DNA from: Pseudomonadota bacterium | GTDB taxonomy: Bacteria > Pseudomonadota > Alphaproteobacteria > Rhizobiales > Beijerinckiaceae | Length of the DNA stretch: 64,000 nt | NCBI GenBank assembly: GCA_021813805.1 | Contig: JAKAJL010000003.1 | Location: forward strand, 1-64,000 | Reading direction: 5' to 3' | Part shown: positions 44,936 through 53,407 of the stretch, piece by piece | Layout: every line of letters starts with the position of its first letter | Numbering within the stretch: position 1 is the first letter of the stretch | Notes under the pieces: generated by a model | Told to the model about the DNA's origin: nothing | Databases searched by the model: none | The model's input: the letters and a program-made list of their open reading frames with translations, nothing else | Made by a program: the position numbers and the translations under genes

Positions 44936-44954
44936 AAACGAAAACGTTTCGTTT
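44936..44954. promoter_or_regulatory. TetR operator 1 of the efflux operon
   Basis: AAACGAAA-ACG-TTTCGTTT is a perfect 19-bp inverted repeat. It lies immediately upstream of the -35 element TTGACC (44959-44964). The half-site GAAACG/CGTTTC theme recurs in operator 2. Confidence 0.65.
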
Positions 44955-44958
44955 CATA

Positions 44959-45001
44959 TTGACCTTTGGCGCGCGACGCCTTTATGAAACGAATCCGTTT
45001 C
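44959..45001 (+). promoter_or_regulatory. Efflux promoter with TetR operator 2
   Basis: A TTGACC -35 (44959-44964) is followed 16-17 bp later by a weak -10 (TTTATG/TTATGA, 44981-44987). GAAACG-AATC-CGTTTC (44986-45001) overlaps the -10 end. A repressor here would block polymerase. This fits the divergent TetR gene as regulator. Confidence 0.6.
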
Positions 45002-45069
45002 GTTTTGCCTGCATCGACGCGACGCGTTTCGCCGAATTGCGGCGCCGGGCAATGGGCAGGAGGATGGAC

Positions 45070-46308
45070 ATGTTGAAGGAACGCCCGCGGGCCGAGCGCG
45101 ACGCCATCGGCAGCGACGTCGAAAGCCAGGCGTCGGAGCTTTTCGCGGGACGGGAAAGGACCGCGGACAAGTCCCTGCCTCCGGGCGTGGCGGCGAAGGC
45201 GCCCATGCCGGAGGCCGTTCCGAGGACCCGCGCGCGGAAAAATCCCGCGCTGGCCGCCGCCAGCGCCGGCGTTTTGGCGCTCGCCTTGGCCGCCGGCTAT
45301 CTGTGGTGGGACAACGCCAGCCATTTCGAAACCACCGACGACGCCTTCATCGCCTCGCGACCGATCGGCGTCGCCCCGCAGGTTCCGGGCTATGTCGCCC
45401 AGGTGCTCGTCACTGACAACCAGCATGTCGCCAAGGGCCAGGTCATCGCCCGCATCGACGACCGCGATTACCGGATCGCGCTCGCCCAGTCGAATGCGAA
45501 AGTCGCGGTGGCCCAGGCCGGCGTCGCCAATATCGACGCCCGGATCGCCGTGCAGCGGGCGCAGGTCGACGCCGCGCGGGCGCAGCTCGATCAGGCCCAG
45601 GCCGCGCTCGCCTTCGCGCAGCAGCAGGCGACGCGTTACGACGTGCTGGCGCGGAAGGGCGCGGGCTCGGTGCAGAACGCCCAGCAATATAGTTCGCAAC
45701 TGGCGCAGCAGCAGGCGGCGGTGAAGAGCGCTTCGGCGTCGCTCGAAGTGGCGCAGCGCCTGGTGGATTCGCTTCAGGCCCAGGCGAAAAGCGCAGAAGC
45801 CGATCTCGCTTTGGCCAAGGCCCAGCAGGATCAGGCGCGGCTCAATCTGTCCTATGCCAATGTGACGGCGTCCGAACCGGGGCGGGTGGTGGATCTCACC
45901 GCCGCGCCCGGCGAATATGCCCAGACAGGGACTAATCTCGCCATGTTCGTTCCCGACGAAGTCTGGGTGACGGCCAATTTCAAGGAAACCGAGCTCGACC
46001 ATATGCGGCCCGGCGACCCGGTCACCCTGCGCATCGACGCCTATCCCGAGCGCCGGATTCTCGGCCATGTCGCCAGCGTCCAGCCGGGTTCCGGCACGGC
46101 CTTCTCACTGCTGCCGCCGGAAAACGCCACCGGCAATTATGTGAAAATCGTCCAGCGCGTGCCGGTGAAGATCTTGATGAACAATCCGCCTCGGGATGTC
46201 GCGCTCGGCCCTGGCATGTCGGTCACGCCGAAAGTGCGGGTCAATCCCGGTCCCTCGCTTTATGAGCGTCTGGTCGCGTTCTTCGACCGAAGGACGCGGC
46301 AATCATGA
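45070..46308 (+). CDS. EmrA/HlyD-type membrane fusion protein
   Basis: This 412-residue protein starts at the ATG at 45070, with AGGAGG exactly 6 nt upstream, which decides it over nearby ATGs. It has a cytoplasmic leader (1-55), a TM segment (about 58-76, AAASAGVLALALAAGYLWW), and the first lipoyl half (FETTDDAFIASRPIGVAPQVPGYVAQVLVTDNQHVAKGQVIARIDDRDY). A coiled-coil hairpin spans about 130-260. The second lipoyl half and barrel follow (VTASEPGRVVDLTAAPGEYAQTGTNLAMFV, VWVTANFKETELDHM). These match EmrA. It pairs with the DHA2 transporter, whose ATG overlaps its stop. Confidence 0.94.
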   Translation: MLKERPRAERDAIGSDVESQASELFAGRERTADKSLPPGVAAKAPMPEAVPRTRARKNPALAAASAGVLALALAAGYLWWDNASHFETTDDAFIASRPIGVAPQVPGYVAQVLVTDNQHVAKGQVIARIDDRDYRIALAQSNAKVAVAQAGVANIDARIAVQRAQVDAARAQLDQAQAALAFAQQQATRYDVLARKGAGSVQNAQQYSSQLAQQQAAVKSASASLEVAQRLVDSLQAQAKSAEADLALAKAQQDQARLNLSYANVTASEPGRVVDLTAAPGEYAQTGTNLAMFVPDEVWVTANFKETELDHMRPGDPVTLRIDAYPERRILGHVASVQPGSGTAFSLLPPENATGNYVKIVQRVPVKILMNNPPRDVALGPGMSVTPKVRVNPGPSLYERLVAFFDRRTRQS

Positions 46309-47870
46309 GCGCGGCGGCGGAGTCCCGCGCTCGGCCCGCGGGCAACCCCTGGGTGATCGCGGTGGTGGTGGCTCTGGCGTCATTTATGGAAGTGCTCGAC
46401 ACCACCATCGCCAATGTCGCCTTGCGCTATATCGCGGGCGGGCTGGGCGTCAGCGCCGACCAGGCCTCATGGGTGGTGACCACCTATCTCGTCGCCAACG
46501 CCGTGATCGTGACCGCCACCGCCTTTCTCGCCAAAAGATTTGGCCGCAAGGGCTTTTTCCTGACCTGCCTCGGCCTGTTCACCGCGAGTTCGGTGGCCTG
46601 CGGCATGGCCTGGAACCTCGATTCGCTTTTGCTTTTCCGAGTATTGCAGGGCGTGGCCGGCGGCGGCATGATTCCGGTCGCCCAGTCGATTCTGGCGGAT
46701 TCCTTCCCGCCGTCGAGGCGCGGCCAGGCTTTCTCCCTGTTCGGCATCGCCGTGGTGGTCGCGCCGATCATCGGCCCGACGCTGGGCGGCTGGCTCTCCG
46801 ACAATCTCTCCTGGCACTGGTGTTTCCTCATCAACGGCCCGGTCGGCCTGCTGACCATGGCCGCCATCGCGGTGACTGTGAAGGACGGAAAGCCCGCGCA
46901 GCCCGACCTGCGCTTCGACGTGATCGGCTTTGCGCTGGTCGCGACCTTTCTCGGCGCGCTGGAAGTCGTGCTCGATCGCGGCCAGATCGAGGATTGGTTC
47001 GGATCGAACCTCATCGTGACCTTCAGCGCGATCTCCTCCCTCGCTTTATTGCTTCTGATTCCCTGGGAAATCCGCCAGCGTCATCCCGTCGTCGATTTCA
47101 AAATGCTGGCGTCGCGGCAGTTCGGCTCGGCTTTCCTGGTCATGCTGGCGACCGGCGCCATTCTTCTGGCGACGACCCAGTTCATGCCGGAGCTTGTGCA
47201 GGAGGACTTTGGCTATACCGCGACCTGGGCGGGACTTTCCCTGTCGCCCGGCGGCGTCGTCGCCATGATGATGATGTTCGTCACCGGCTTTCTGACCCGT
47301 CGCGTCCAGCCCAGATATCTCATCGCCACGGGCTCGGCGATCGTCGCCTTCTCCATGCATGGCCTGAGCCGTGTGACCCCGGATCTGGGCTTCTGGTTTT
47401 TCGCCGGCTGGCGCATGGTGATCAGCCTGGGCCTGCCTCTGATCTTCGTGCCGATCCTCGCCGCCTCCTATGACGGCCTGCGGCCCGACCAGACCGACAC
47501 CGCCTCGGCCTTGATGAACGCCGCGCGCAACACCGGCGGCTCGATCGGCGTGGCGCTGGCCTCCAACGTGCTCGCCAACGCCAGGCAGTTCCACACCAGC
47601 CTGCTGGCCGCCGACGTCACGCCGTCAAGCGTGTCCTATCAGCGCGCGCTGGCCCAGGCGACGCATTATTTCCTGGCTCATGGCGCGTCCCTGGGCGCGG
47701 CGCGGCGGCAGGCCTTCGTCTGGATCGGGAGCGAGGTCCAGACGCAGGCTTCCCTGCTCGCCTATATCGACGTGTTCAGAACCCTGATGCTGCTTGCGCT
47801 CGCCGCCATCCCGCTCGCCTTGGCGCTACGCAAGGTCAAGCTCGGCGGCCCGGCCGCCGTGGGGCATTGA
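46305..47870 (+). CDS. DHA2-family MFS drug transporter (EmrB-like)
   Basis: The 521-residue protein has 14 membrane segments. Signatures include VALASFMEVLDTTIANVALRYIAGGLG (TM1, about 15-41), SWVVTTYLVANAV, the motif A region LAKRFGRKGFFL, RVLQGVAGGGMIPVAQSIL (motif B) and the motif C region GIAVVVAPIIGPTLGGWLSDN. These define the DHA2 drug:H+ antiporter group. With the membrane fusion protein and an outer-membrane factor from elsewhere it exports hydrophobic compounds. ATGA overlaps couple the two genes, and the divergent TetR protein is the expected regulator. Confidence 0.94.
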   Translation: MSAAAESRARPAGNPWVIAVVVALASFMEVLDTTIANVALRYIAGGLGVSADQASWVVTTYLVANAVIVTATAFLAKRFGRKGFFLTCLGLFTASSVACGMAWNLDSLLLFRVLQGVAGGGMIPVAQSILADSFPPSRRGQAFSLFGIAVVVAPIIGPTLGGWLSDNLSWHWCFLINGPVGLLTMAAIAVTVKDGKPAQPDLRFDVIGFALVATFLGALEVVLDRGQIEDWFGSNLIVTFSAISSLALLLLIPWEIRQRHPVVDFKMLASRQFGSAFLVMLATGAILLATTQFMPELVQEDFGYTATWAGLSLSPGGVVAMMMMFVTGFLTRRVQPRYLIATGSAIVAFSMHGLSRVTPDLGFWFFAGWRMVISLGLPLIFVPILAASYDGLRPDQTDTASALMNAARNTGGSIGVALASNVLANARQFHTSLLAADVTPSSVSYQRALAQATHYFLAHGASLGAARRQAFVWIGSEVQTQASLLAYIDVFRTLMLLALAAIPLALALRKVKLGGPAAVGH

Positions 47871-47891
47871 TCGCGAGCGGCGTTCGGCGTC

Positions 47892-48629
47892 TCAGTAAGC
47901 CGCTTCCTTGACCGGCTGTGTGTAATAGGCGTTCAGAATCGAATGGCGCGGCTTGTCGTTGGCGACATGGATTTCGTCGCGACCGTGCCAGCTGGTCTTC
48001 CAGAAATTGTATTTCCAGTCGATCACCACGAAGGCGAGACCGGTGTTGGGCAGGAAGGGTAAGGTCTTGTCCACCGCCAGGCCATAATGTCTGCGGTCCA
48101 GCAGGCCCAGCGGCGAAATCCTGAAGACGCTGGTGCCCAGATCCTTCTGGCTGTCGTCCTCAGGCATGTAAATCAGCATGGTGAGGACTTTGCGCCGCGT
48201 GTCGGGATGCGGCTTGATCGCATAGCCGTCATAATCCGCGTAAAGCACCGGACGCGGATACATTTTCACGGGCCAGCTCTCGCGGCTGCCCTTCGCCCTG
48301 ATGCGAAGGCCCTCGTCAAGCTGCGTGCGCAGGACGTCCTCGATTTCAGGCGACGACAGCACGTCCGACACCAGATTCCATAAGCGCCGGCGCTCGTCGT
48401 CGCCGGCGTCGCACGAGCCGTCGAACAGAGTGAACTGCCGGCGCGTGTTATGGCCGTTCAGATTGACGTAATGACGTTCGTCGGGCCGCTTGGCGATTAG
48501 CTCCTTGTAAAAATCCTCGGGCCAGAAATTCTCGAAAGCCATATGCGGATAGGGTTTCGAGAAGACCTTAGCGTTCAGAATCGACTGCACGCCATGGGCC
48601 ACAAGGTCGTTATATCGGGAATCGCTCAT
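47892..48629 (-). CDS. 2OG-Fe(II) oxygenase-like protein
   Basis: This 245-residue protein shows the HxD...H...R arrangement of 2-oxoglutarate/Fe(II) oxygenases: His141 and Asp143 in KPHPDTRRK, His215 in WHGRDE, and Arg228 in KPRHSILNAYY. The region between them (LTMLIYMPEDDSQKDLGTSVF) fits the double-stranded beta-helix, and YPHMAFENFWPEDFYKEL at the N-terminus is common in this group. GGAGG precedes the ATG. The substrate is unknown; relatives hydroxylate proteins or small molecules. An FNR/FixK-like box lies 57 bp upstream. It has no operon partner. Confidence 0.75.
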   Translation of the reverse strand: MSDSRYNDLVAHGVQSILNAKVFSKPYPHMAFENFWPEDFYKELIAKRPDERHYVNLNGHNTRRQFTLFDGSCDAGDDERRRLWNLVSDVLSSPEIEDVLRTQLDEGLRIRAKGSRESWPVKMYPRPVLYADYDGYAIKPHPDTRRKVLTMLIYMPEDDSQKDLGTSVFRISPLGLLDRRHYGLAVDKTLPFLPNTGLAFVVIDWKYNFWKTSWHGRDEIHVANDKPRHSILNAYYTQPVKEAAY

Positions 48630-48658
48630 GCGCTGCCTCCGCCAGAAACCGGCGGGAG

Positions 48659-48700
48659 ACTATTCGCGCCGGCTTTCGAGCGGTCATTGATTTAGATCAT
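48659..48700 (-). promoter_or_regulatory. FNR/FixK-type box for the 2OG oxygenase gene
   Basis: TTGAT-TTAG-ATCAT (48687-48700; on the gene's strand ATGAT-CTAA-ATCAA) matches the TTGAT-N4-ATCAA consensus at nine of ten arm positions. A minus-strand AATAGT (48664-48659) could be the -10, which sets the start near 48652. The box centre is then about 41 bp upstream, as for class II activation. The box also lies just past the stop of the oxidoreductase fusion gene. Confidence 0.55.
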
Positions 48701-48712
48701 ATGGCCCGAAGG

Positions 48713-50347
48713 TCAGATTTCCTCCGCGACCATCGCGATGGCGCCGCAAGGGCATTCGCTGGCGCAGAGGCCGCAGCCCTTGCAGAAATCGTAGTTGAAT
48801 TCGAATCCTTTTCCCGGACCGAGCTTGATCACGGCATTGTCGGGGCACACGCCATAGCAATTGTCGCATTCGAAGCAATTGCCGCAGGACAGGCAGCGCC
48901 GAGCCTCGTAAAGCGCGTTGTTTTCGTCAAGCCCCTGGACCACTTCCTCGAAGGTCGCGGAGCGGCGCGCGATTTCCAGCATCGGCCGCATGGTCTTGGG
49001 CGCCTCGCCGTAATACCATGTGTTCAGCCGGTCAAAGGACGCCAGTTCGTGGCGCGGCGGCGACGCGAAAGTCTCGCCGCGCAAAAAAGCGTCAATGCTG
49101 CGCGCGGCGCGTTTGCCGTGGCCGATCGCCACCGTCACCGTGCGCTGCGAGGGCGCCATGTCGCCGCCGGCGAAGATCCCCCGCGCCCCGGTCATCATGT
49201 CGGGGCCGACGTGAACCACGCCGTCCATCATCTCAAGTCCGGGCACCCCGTTCAGCAAAGAAAGATCGACGTCCTGGCCAAGCGCCAGCACCACGGAATC
49301 GGCTTCAAGCGTCTCGAATTCCCCGGTCGGCTGGGGAAACCCTTTTTCGTCGAGCTTCATTTTCTCGACCGTTATGGCGCCGGCCTCGACATTCTTGATG
49401 GTCGAGAGCCATTTCATCATCACGCCTTCTTCCAGCGCCTCTTCCAGTTCGAAATCATGGGCCGGCATCTTTTCGCGGGTGCGGCGATAGACGATGATCG
49501 CCTCTTCCGCCCCCAGGCGCTTGGCGGTGCGGGCCACGTCGAGCGCGGTGTTGCCGCCGCCATAGACGACGACGCGGCGTCCGAGCAGGGGCTTGTCCTC
49601 GCCCTCCATAGAGCGCAGCACCTGCACCGCGTCGAGCACCTTCGCCGCCTCGCCCGCCGGAATATAGGCGCGCTTGGCGATATGGGCGCCGACGGCGAGA
49701 AAGGCGGCGTCATAGCCGCCTTCCCGCATCGTCGTCTGGAGATCGGAAACCTTGGAATTATATTCGATCCGCACGCCGAGATCGGCGAGACGCGCCACCT
49801 CGGCGTCGAGAATGTCGCGCGGCAGGCGATATTTGGGAATGCCGAAGCGCATCATGCCGCCCGGCGCCGGACCCGCCTCATGAATGGTCGGCGAATGGCC
49901 GAAAAGCGCGAGATGATAGGCGGCGGAAAGTCCCGCCGGCCCCGCGCCGACGATCAGAACTTTTTTGCCGCTCTTTTGCGCAGGGGGCGTGAAGCGCCAG
50001 CCCTTGGCGATCGCCATGTCGCCCAAAAAGCGCTCGACAGAATTGATCCCGACGGCGGAATCGATATGGGCGCGGTTGCAGGCTCTCTCACACGGATGGT
50101 AGCAGACCCGCCCCATCACCGCCGGCAGCGGATTGTTTTTCGTCAGCGCCCGCCACGCCGCTTCATAATCGCCGGCTTCCGCAAAACTCAGCCAGCCCTG
50201 GATGTCCTCGCCCGCCGGGCAGGCGTCGTTGCAGGGCGGCAGGCGATGAACATAAATAGGCCGGACGGTGCGCCACGAGCCGGTGTGATTGGCAAGCGAG
50301 GTGCCGACATCCAGCGTGATCGCGAAATCATGGTCCATTGTCTTCAT
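48713..50347 (-). CDS. NAD(P)H-type flavoprotein fused to a ferredoxin domain (POR partner)
   Basis: The 544-residue protein resembles the glutamate-synthase small subunit/NfnB family. The N-terminal Fe-S part has CNDACPAGEDI and CYHPCERACNR. The FAD site is VLIVGAGPAGLSAAYHLALFG, the NAD(P) site VVVYGGGNTALDVARTAKRLG, and the second FAD loop GIFAGGDMA. The C-terminus adds two [4Fe-4S] ferredoxin motifs: CLSCGNCFECDNCYGVCP and CKGCGLCASECPCGA. It starts 16 bp after the POR beta gene. It likely passes electrons between the oxidoreductase and NAD(P)(H), replacing a separate delta ferredoxin subunit. Confidence 0.88.
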   Translation of the reverse strand: MKTMDHDFAITLDVGTSLANHTGSWRTVRPIYVHRLPPCNDACPAGEDIQGWLSFAEAGDYEAAWRALTKNNPLPAVMGRVCYHPCERACNRAHIDSAVGINSVERFLGDMAIAKGWRFTPPAQKSGKKVLIVGAGPAGLSAAYHLALFGHSPTIHEAGPAPGGMMRFGIPKYRLPRDILDAEVARLADLGVRIEYNSKVSDLQTTMREGGYDAAFLAVGAHIAKRAYIPAGEAAKVLDAVQVLRSMEGEDKPLLGRRVVVYGGGNTALDVARTAKRLGAEEAIIVYRRTREKMPAHDFELEEALEEGVMMKWLSTIKNVEAGAITVEKMKLDEKGFPQPTGEFETLEADSVVLALGQDVDLSLLNGVPGLEMMDGVVHVGPDMMTGARGIFAGGDMAPSQRTVTVAIGHGKRAARSIDAFLRGETFASPPRHELASFDRLNTWYYGEAPKTMRPMLEIARRSATFEEVVQGLDENNALYEARRCLSCGNCFECDNCYGVCPDNAVIKLGPGKGFEFNYDFCKGCGLCASECPCGAIAMVAEEI

Positions 50348-50363
50348 GGTCCGCTCCTCCGCG

Positions 50364-51395
50364 TCATGCTTCGTCTTCGTCGCCCAGCAGGCCGTATTCC
50401 GCGATATGGGCGTCGCAGATCGCCTGCAATCGCGCAACCCGCGGGTCGTCCACGCCGTCGCGGAACAGATGGGCGAAGCGCTTCTGCAATTTCAGATAAT
50501 CGCGCACCGGAACCTGTTTCCTGATCTTGCGCGCGCTCGTGACCCGGCCGTGCTCGGCTTCGAAGATCGGATAAAGCCCGCTCTCCACCGCCAGTCGCGC
50601 CAGCTTGATCGTGTCGCAGGAGGCGGCGCCCCAGCCGAGCGGGCACGGCACATTGATCTGGATGTAGCGCGCGCCATGAATCGACATGGCCTTCAGAACC
50701 TTGCGCTCCAGATCGTGGAGATCGGCCACCGTCGCCGTCGCGACGTACGGAATGTTGTGGGCGACCGCGATTTTCGGCAGGAATTTGCCGGTCCCGAAAA
50801 CATTGCCCGGCGCGGGTCCCACGGCCGGGGTGGTCGCGGTCCGCGCCGCCGGGGGCGTCGCGGACGAGCGCTGGACGCCGGTGTTCATGTAACCCTCGTT
50901 GTCGTAGCAGATGTAGAGCACGTCGTCGTTGCGCTCGAACATGCCGGACAGGCACTGGAAGCCGATGTCGGTGGTGCCGCCGTCGCCGCCCTGGGCGATG
51001 ACCCGCGTCTTTTTCTTCTTCACCCGCATCGCCGCCGCGACGCCGGTCGCCACCGCCGCCGCATTGCCGAAGAGCGAATGCAGCCAGGGCAATTGCCAGG
51101 AGGTTTCGGGATAGGGCGTGGTGAAGACTTCAAGACAGCCGGTGGCGTTGACGGCGATGAGGTCGCTGTCGGTCGCGCGCATGGCGGCGTCGATCGCGTA
51201 GCGCGCGCCGAGCGCTTCGCCGCAGCCCTGGCAGGCGCGATGGCCGCTGGTCAGAGCGTTGGAGCGGTCCTCCGAGGCCTGGACCGAACGTTCATCTTCC
51301 GACACCAGACGGTTGCCGACGGTGAACGTGCCCTTCTGGTAAAATTTCAGCTTCTGCCGCGCCTCGTCGGGTTGAAGCGTTTTCGCTTGCGTCAT
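50364..51395 (-). CDS. porB: 2-oxoacid:ferredoxin oxidoreductase beta subunit
   Basis: This 343-residue subunit binds thiamine diphosphate. The TPP motif is intact: GDGGTTDIGFQCLSGMFERND, then YDNEGYMNTGVQRSS. ACQGCGEALGARYAIDAA (about residues 52-69) carries the Cys pair for the Fe-S cluster, and LGWGAASCDTIKLARLAVESG is typical of PorB. The ATG at 51395 has GGGAGG 4-5 nt upstream and is preferred over a further in-frame start. It is located between the alpha gene and the flavoprotein fusion in one transcript. Decarboxylation of pyruvate or a related 2-oxoacid to the acyl-CoA is expected. Confidence 0.92.
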   Translation of the reverse strand: MTQAKTLQPDEARQKLKFYQKGTFTVGNRLVSEDERSVQASEDRSNALTSGHRACQGCGEALGARYAIDAAMRATDSDLIAVNATGCLEVFTTPYPETSWQLPWLHSLFGNAAAVATGVAAAMRVKKKKTRVIAQGGDGGTTDIGFQCLSGMFERNDDVLYICYDNEGYMNTGVQRSSATPPAARTATTPAVGPAPGNVFGTGKFLPKIAVAHNIPYVATATVADLHDLERKVLKAMSIHGARYIQINVPCPLGWGAASCDTIKLARLAVESGLYPIFEAEHGRVTSARKIRKQVPVRDYLKLQKRFAHLFRDGVDDPRVARLQAICDAHIAEYGLLGDEDEA

Positions 51396-51406
51396 GACGC
51401 CCTCCC

Positions 51407-52669
51407 TCAACCCGGCGGCAGCGGGTTCGCCGCCGCGAGCTGCCGCAGAATATTCTCGGCGGTCGATCCCGACCGGCGGATTTTGCGCACCCGATGAATT
51501 TCGCGTCCGACCGCTTGTTCGTTGAGATCGAGGAAATGCGCGCCCTGCCAGGGATTCTCGACCGCCATGCGGAACAGCCGGCGCAGGCTCGCACGGGTGA
51601 TTGGCCGGCCGCCGAGACCCGCTATGGCCGAATGAAGCCTCGGCCGCCCGTCAAGATTGCGCAGGGCGCCGTCGATATTGTCCGCGAGCGGCCCGCCGAC
51701 GCCGACGGCGATGCTTTTTTCGACCACCACCACATTTTTTGCCGGCGCGAGAATCCTGCGCAACTCCTCGACCGGGAAAGGCCGGTAGGAGACGAGCGAC
51801 ACCACGCCGATCCCGACCCCCTCGTCGCGCATTTCATCGACCACATCCTTGATCGTGCCGCAGACCGAGCCCATGGCGACGACGATGGTTTCGGCGTCCT
51901 CGGTGCGATAAGGCCGCAGCAGCCCGCCGCAGGCGCGACCGAAAATCTTTGCCAGTTCGCCCGAAAAGGCTGGGATCAGCCGCAGGGCCTGCTGCTGCTT
52001 GTAATGGGCGAGGAAACGGACCTCGGTGAAGGCCTCGGGGCCGACCATGGCGCCGATGGAGGCAGGATGGTCCGGGTCGAGCACCTGCACCGGATCATAG
52101 GGCGGCAGGAAGGAGTCGACCTGCGCCTGGTCGGGAATATCGACGCGCTCGACGGCGTGGGTGAGAATGAAGCCGTCCACGCAGACCATGACCGGCATGG
52201 ACAGTTCTTCCGCCAGACGAAAGGCGAGAATATGGAGATCGACCGCCTCCTGGTTGGTCTCGGCGAAAAGCTGGATCCAGCCGGCGTCGCGCATCGCCAT
52301 GGCGTCGGAATGGTCGTTCCAGATATTGATCGGCGCGCCGATCGCGCGATTGCCCAAGGTCATGACGATGGGCAGACCGAGGCCGGCGGCGTTATAAACC
52401 GCCTCGGCCATGAACAGCAAGCCCTGCGAGGCGGTGGCGGTATAGGCGCGGGCGCCGGCGGCGGAAGCGCCGATCGCCACCGAAAGGGCGGCGAATTCGC
52501 TCTCGACATTGATGAATTCGCAATCCTGCAGTTCGCCCGCCTTCACCAGCGCTCCGACCCCCTCGACGATATGGGTCTGCGGGGTGATCGGATAGGCGCA
52601 GATGACTTCCGGGCGGCACAGCGCTATGGCCTGAGCCATGGCCTGCGAACCTTCGATTTGCTTCAGCAT
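51407..52669 (-). CDS. porA: 2-oxoacid:ferredoxin oxidoreductase alpha subunit
   Basis: The 420-residue subunit has the pyrimidine-binding TPP domain and the domain II fold: QAIALCRPEVICAYPITPQTHIVEG, EFAALSVAIGASAAGARAYTATASQGLLFMAE and DLHILAFRLAEELSMPVMVCVDGF. The last third has VVAMGSVCGTIKDVVDEM and GVVSLVSYRPFPVEEL. The ATG at 52669 has AGGAG 6 nt upstream. It is preceded by the gamma gene and an intra-operon hairpin. It forms the catalytic core with PorB. Pyruvate is likeliest by resemblance, but isovalerate or 2-oxoglutarate cannot be ruled out. Confidence 0.92.
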   Translation of the reverse strand: MLKQIEGSQAMAQAIALCRPEVICAYPITPQTHIVEGVGALVKAGELQDCEFINVESEFAALSVAIGASAAGARAYTATASQGLLFMAEAVYNAAGLGLPIVMTLGNRAIGAPINIWNDHSDAMAMRDAGWIQLFAETNQEAVDLHILAFRLAEELSMPVMVCVDGFILTHAVERVDIPDQAQVDSFLPPYDPVQVLDPDHPASIGAMVGPEAFTEVRFLAHYKQQQALRLIPAFSGELAKIFGRACGGLLRPYRTEDAETIVVAMGSVCGTIKDVVDEMRDEGVGIGVVSLVSYRPFPVEELRRILAPAKNVVVVEKSIAVGVGGPLADNIDGALRNLDGRPRLHSAIAGLGGRPITRASLRRLFRMAVENPWQGAHFLDLNEQAVGREIHRVRKIRRSGSTAENILRQLAAANPLPPG

Positions 52670-52690
52670 CGGCGCTCCTCGTCTTTTTGT

Positions 52691-52713
52691 CCGCCGGCCC
52701 CTGGGGCCGGCGG
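52691..52713. repeat. Strong hairpin between porG and porA
   Basis: CCGCCGGCCCC (52691-52701) and GGGGCCGGCGG (52703-52713) are perfect inverted repeats around a single T. It lies in the 46-bp gap inside the operon. No U-tract follows on the transcribed strand, so mRNA stability or differential subunit expression is more likely than termination. Confidence 0.6.
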
Positions 52714-52715
52714 CG

Positions 52716-53297
52716 TCACGCCGTCGCGGCGCTTTCCTGGGCGCGAACGAGATCGTAAGCCTCCTGCGCGGCGGCGATATTGGCCTCGCCGACCCTGCCG
52801 GGAAAGGCCTCGGCTATGGCGCGCGTGACGCTTTCGAAATTGACGAGGCCAGTCAGCGCGGCGAACGCGCCGAGCAGCGCGGCGTTGGGCGCCGGCCTCT
52901 TGACATGTTTCAACGCCAGATCGGTCGCCGGCACGATCACCGCATGGCCTTCCGGCAGCTTTTCGACCACGCCGCGCAAATGCAGCTCGTCGAAACTCTT
53001 GTTGGTGTTGACCAGAAGATAGCCGTTTTCCTTCAGGCCCGAAAAGACGTCGATCACCTTGAGCAAGGTCGGATCCTGGAGGATCACGCAATCGGGGTCC
53101 TGCACCGGCTCGCGCAGGCGGATCTCCTTGTCGGCGATGCGGCAGAAGGCGACGACCGGCGCGCCGGTGCGCTCCGAGCCGAAACTGGGAAAGGCCTGGG
53201 CGTGGCGGCCCTCGATAAAGGCTGCGACCGACAGCATTTCGGCGCCCGTCACCACACCTTGCCCGCCCCGGCCATGAATGCGAATCTGGAACATCAC
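52716..53297 (-). CDS. porG: 2-oxoacid:ferredoxin oxidoreductase gamma subunit
   Basis: The 193-residue subunit begins FQIRIHGRGGQGVVTGAEML, the standard gamma N-terminus. It continues with SFGSERTGAPVVAFCRI, then DCVILQDPTLLKVIDVFSGL and PNAALLGAFAALTGLVNFESV. In four-gene PORs the gamma subunit shapes the CoA and Fe-S environment. It is first in the minus-strand operon porG-porA-porB-flavoprotein. The region upstream to the radical SAM gene (53298-53407) carries no clear promoter motif that I can name. Confidence 0.92.
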   Translation of the reverse strand: MMFQIRIHGRGGQGVVTGAEMLSVAAFIEGRHAQAFPSFGSERTGAPVVAFCRIADKEIRLREPVQDPDCVILQDPTLLKVIDVFSGLKENGYLLVNTNKSFDELHLRGVVEKLPEGHAVIVPATDLALKHVKRPAPNAALLGAFAALTGLVNFESVTRAIAEAFPGRVGEANIAAAQEAYDLVRAQESAATA

Positions 53298-53407
53298 GCC
53301 CCCCGTCTTGCCGGCGTCACATTCGAATCTTCGTGCGACGATTTTTTGAAATTATCCTCGCCCGGCCGGCGCGGCGCCTTGATGTCCCGCAAAGCCGGCT
53401 TGCCGTT

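Noticed and set aside
48701-50524. 607-codon open frame on the plus strand
   Set aside because: It lies antisense to the flavoprotein-ferredoxin gene, whose Fe-S, FAD and NAD(P) motifs are clear. Long antisense frames are expected in DNA of this GC content, and the translation is Arg/His/Gly-rich without domains.
51494-52828. 444-codon plus-strand frame opposite porA
   Set aside because: It is antisense to a well-supported POR alpha gene and has no ribosome site or domain.
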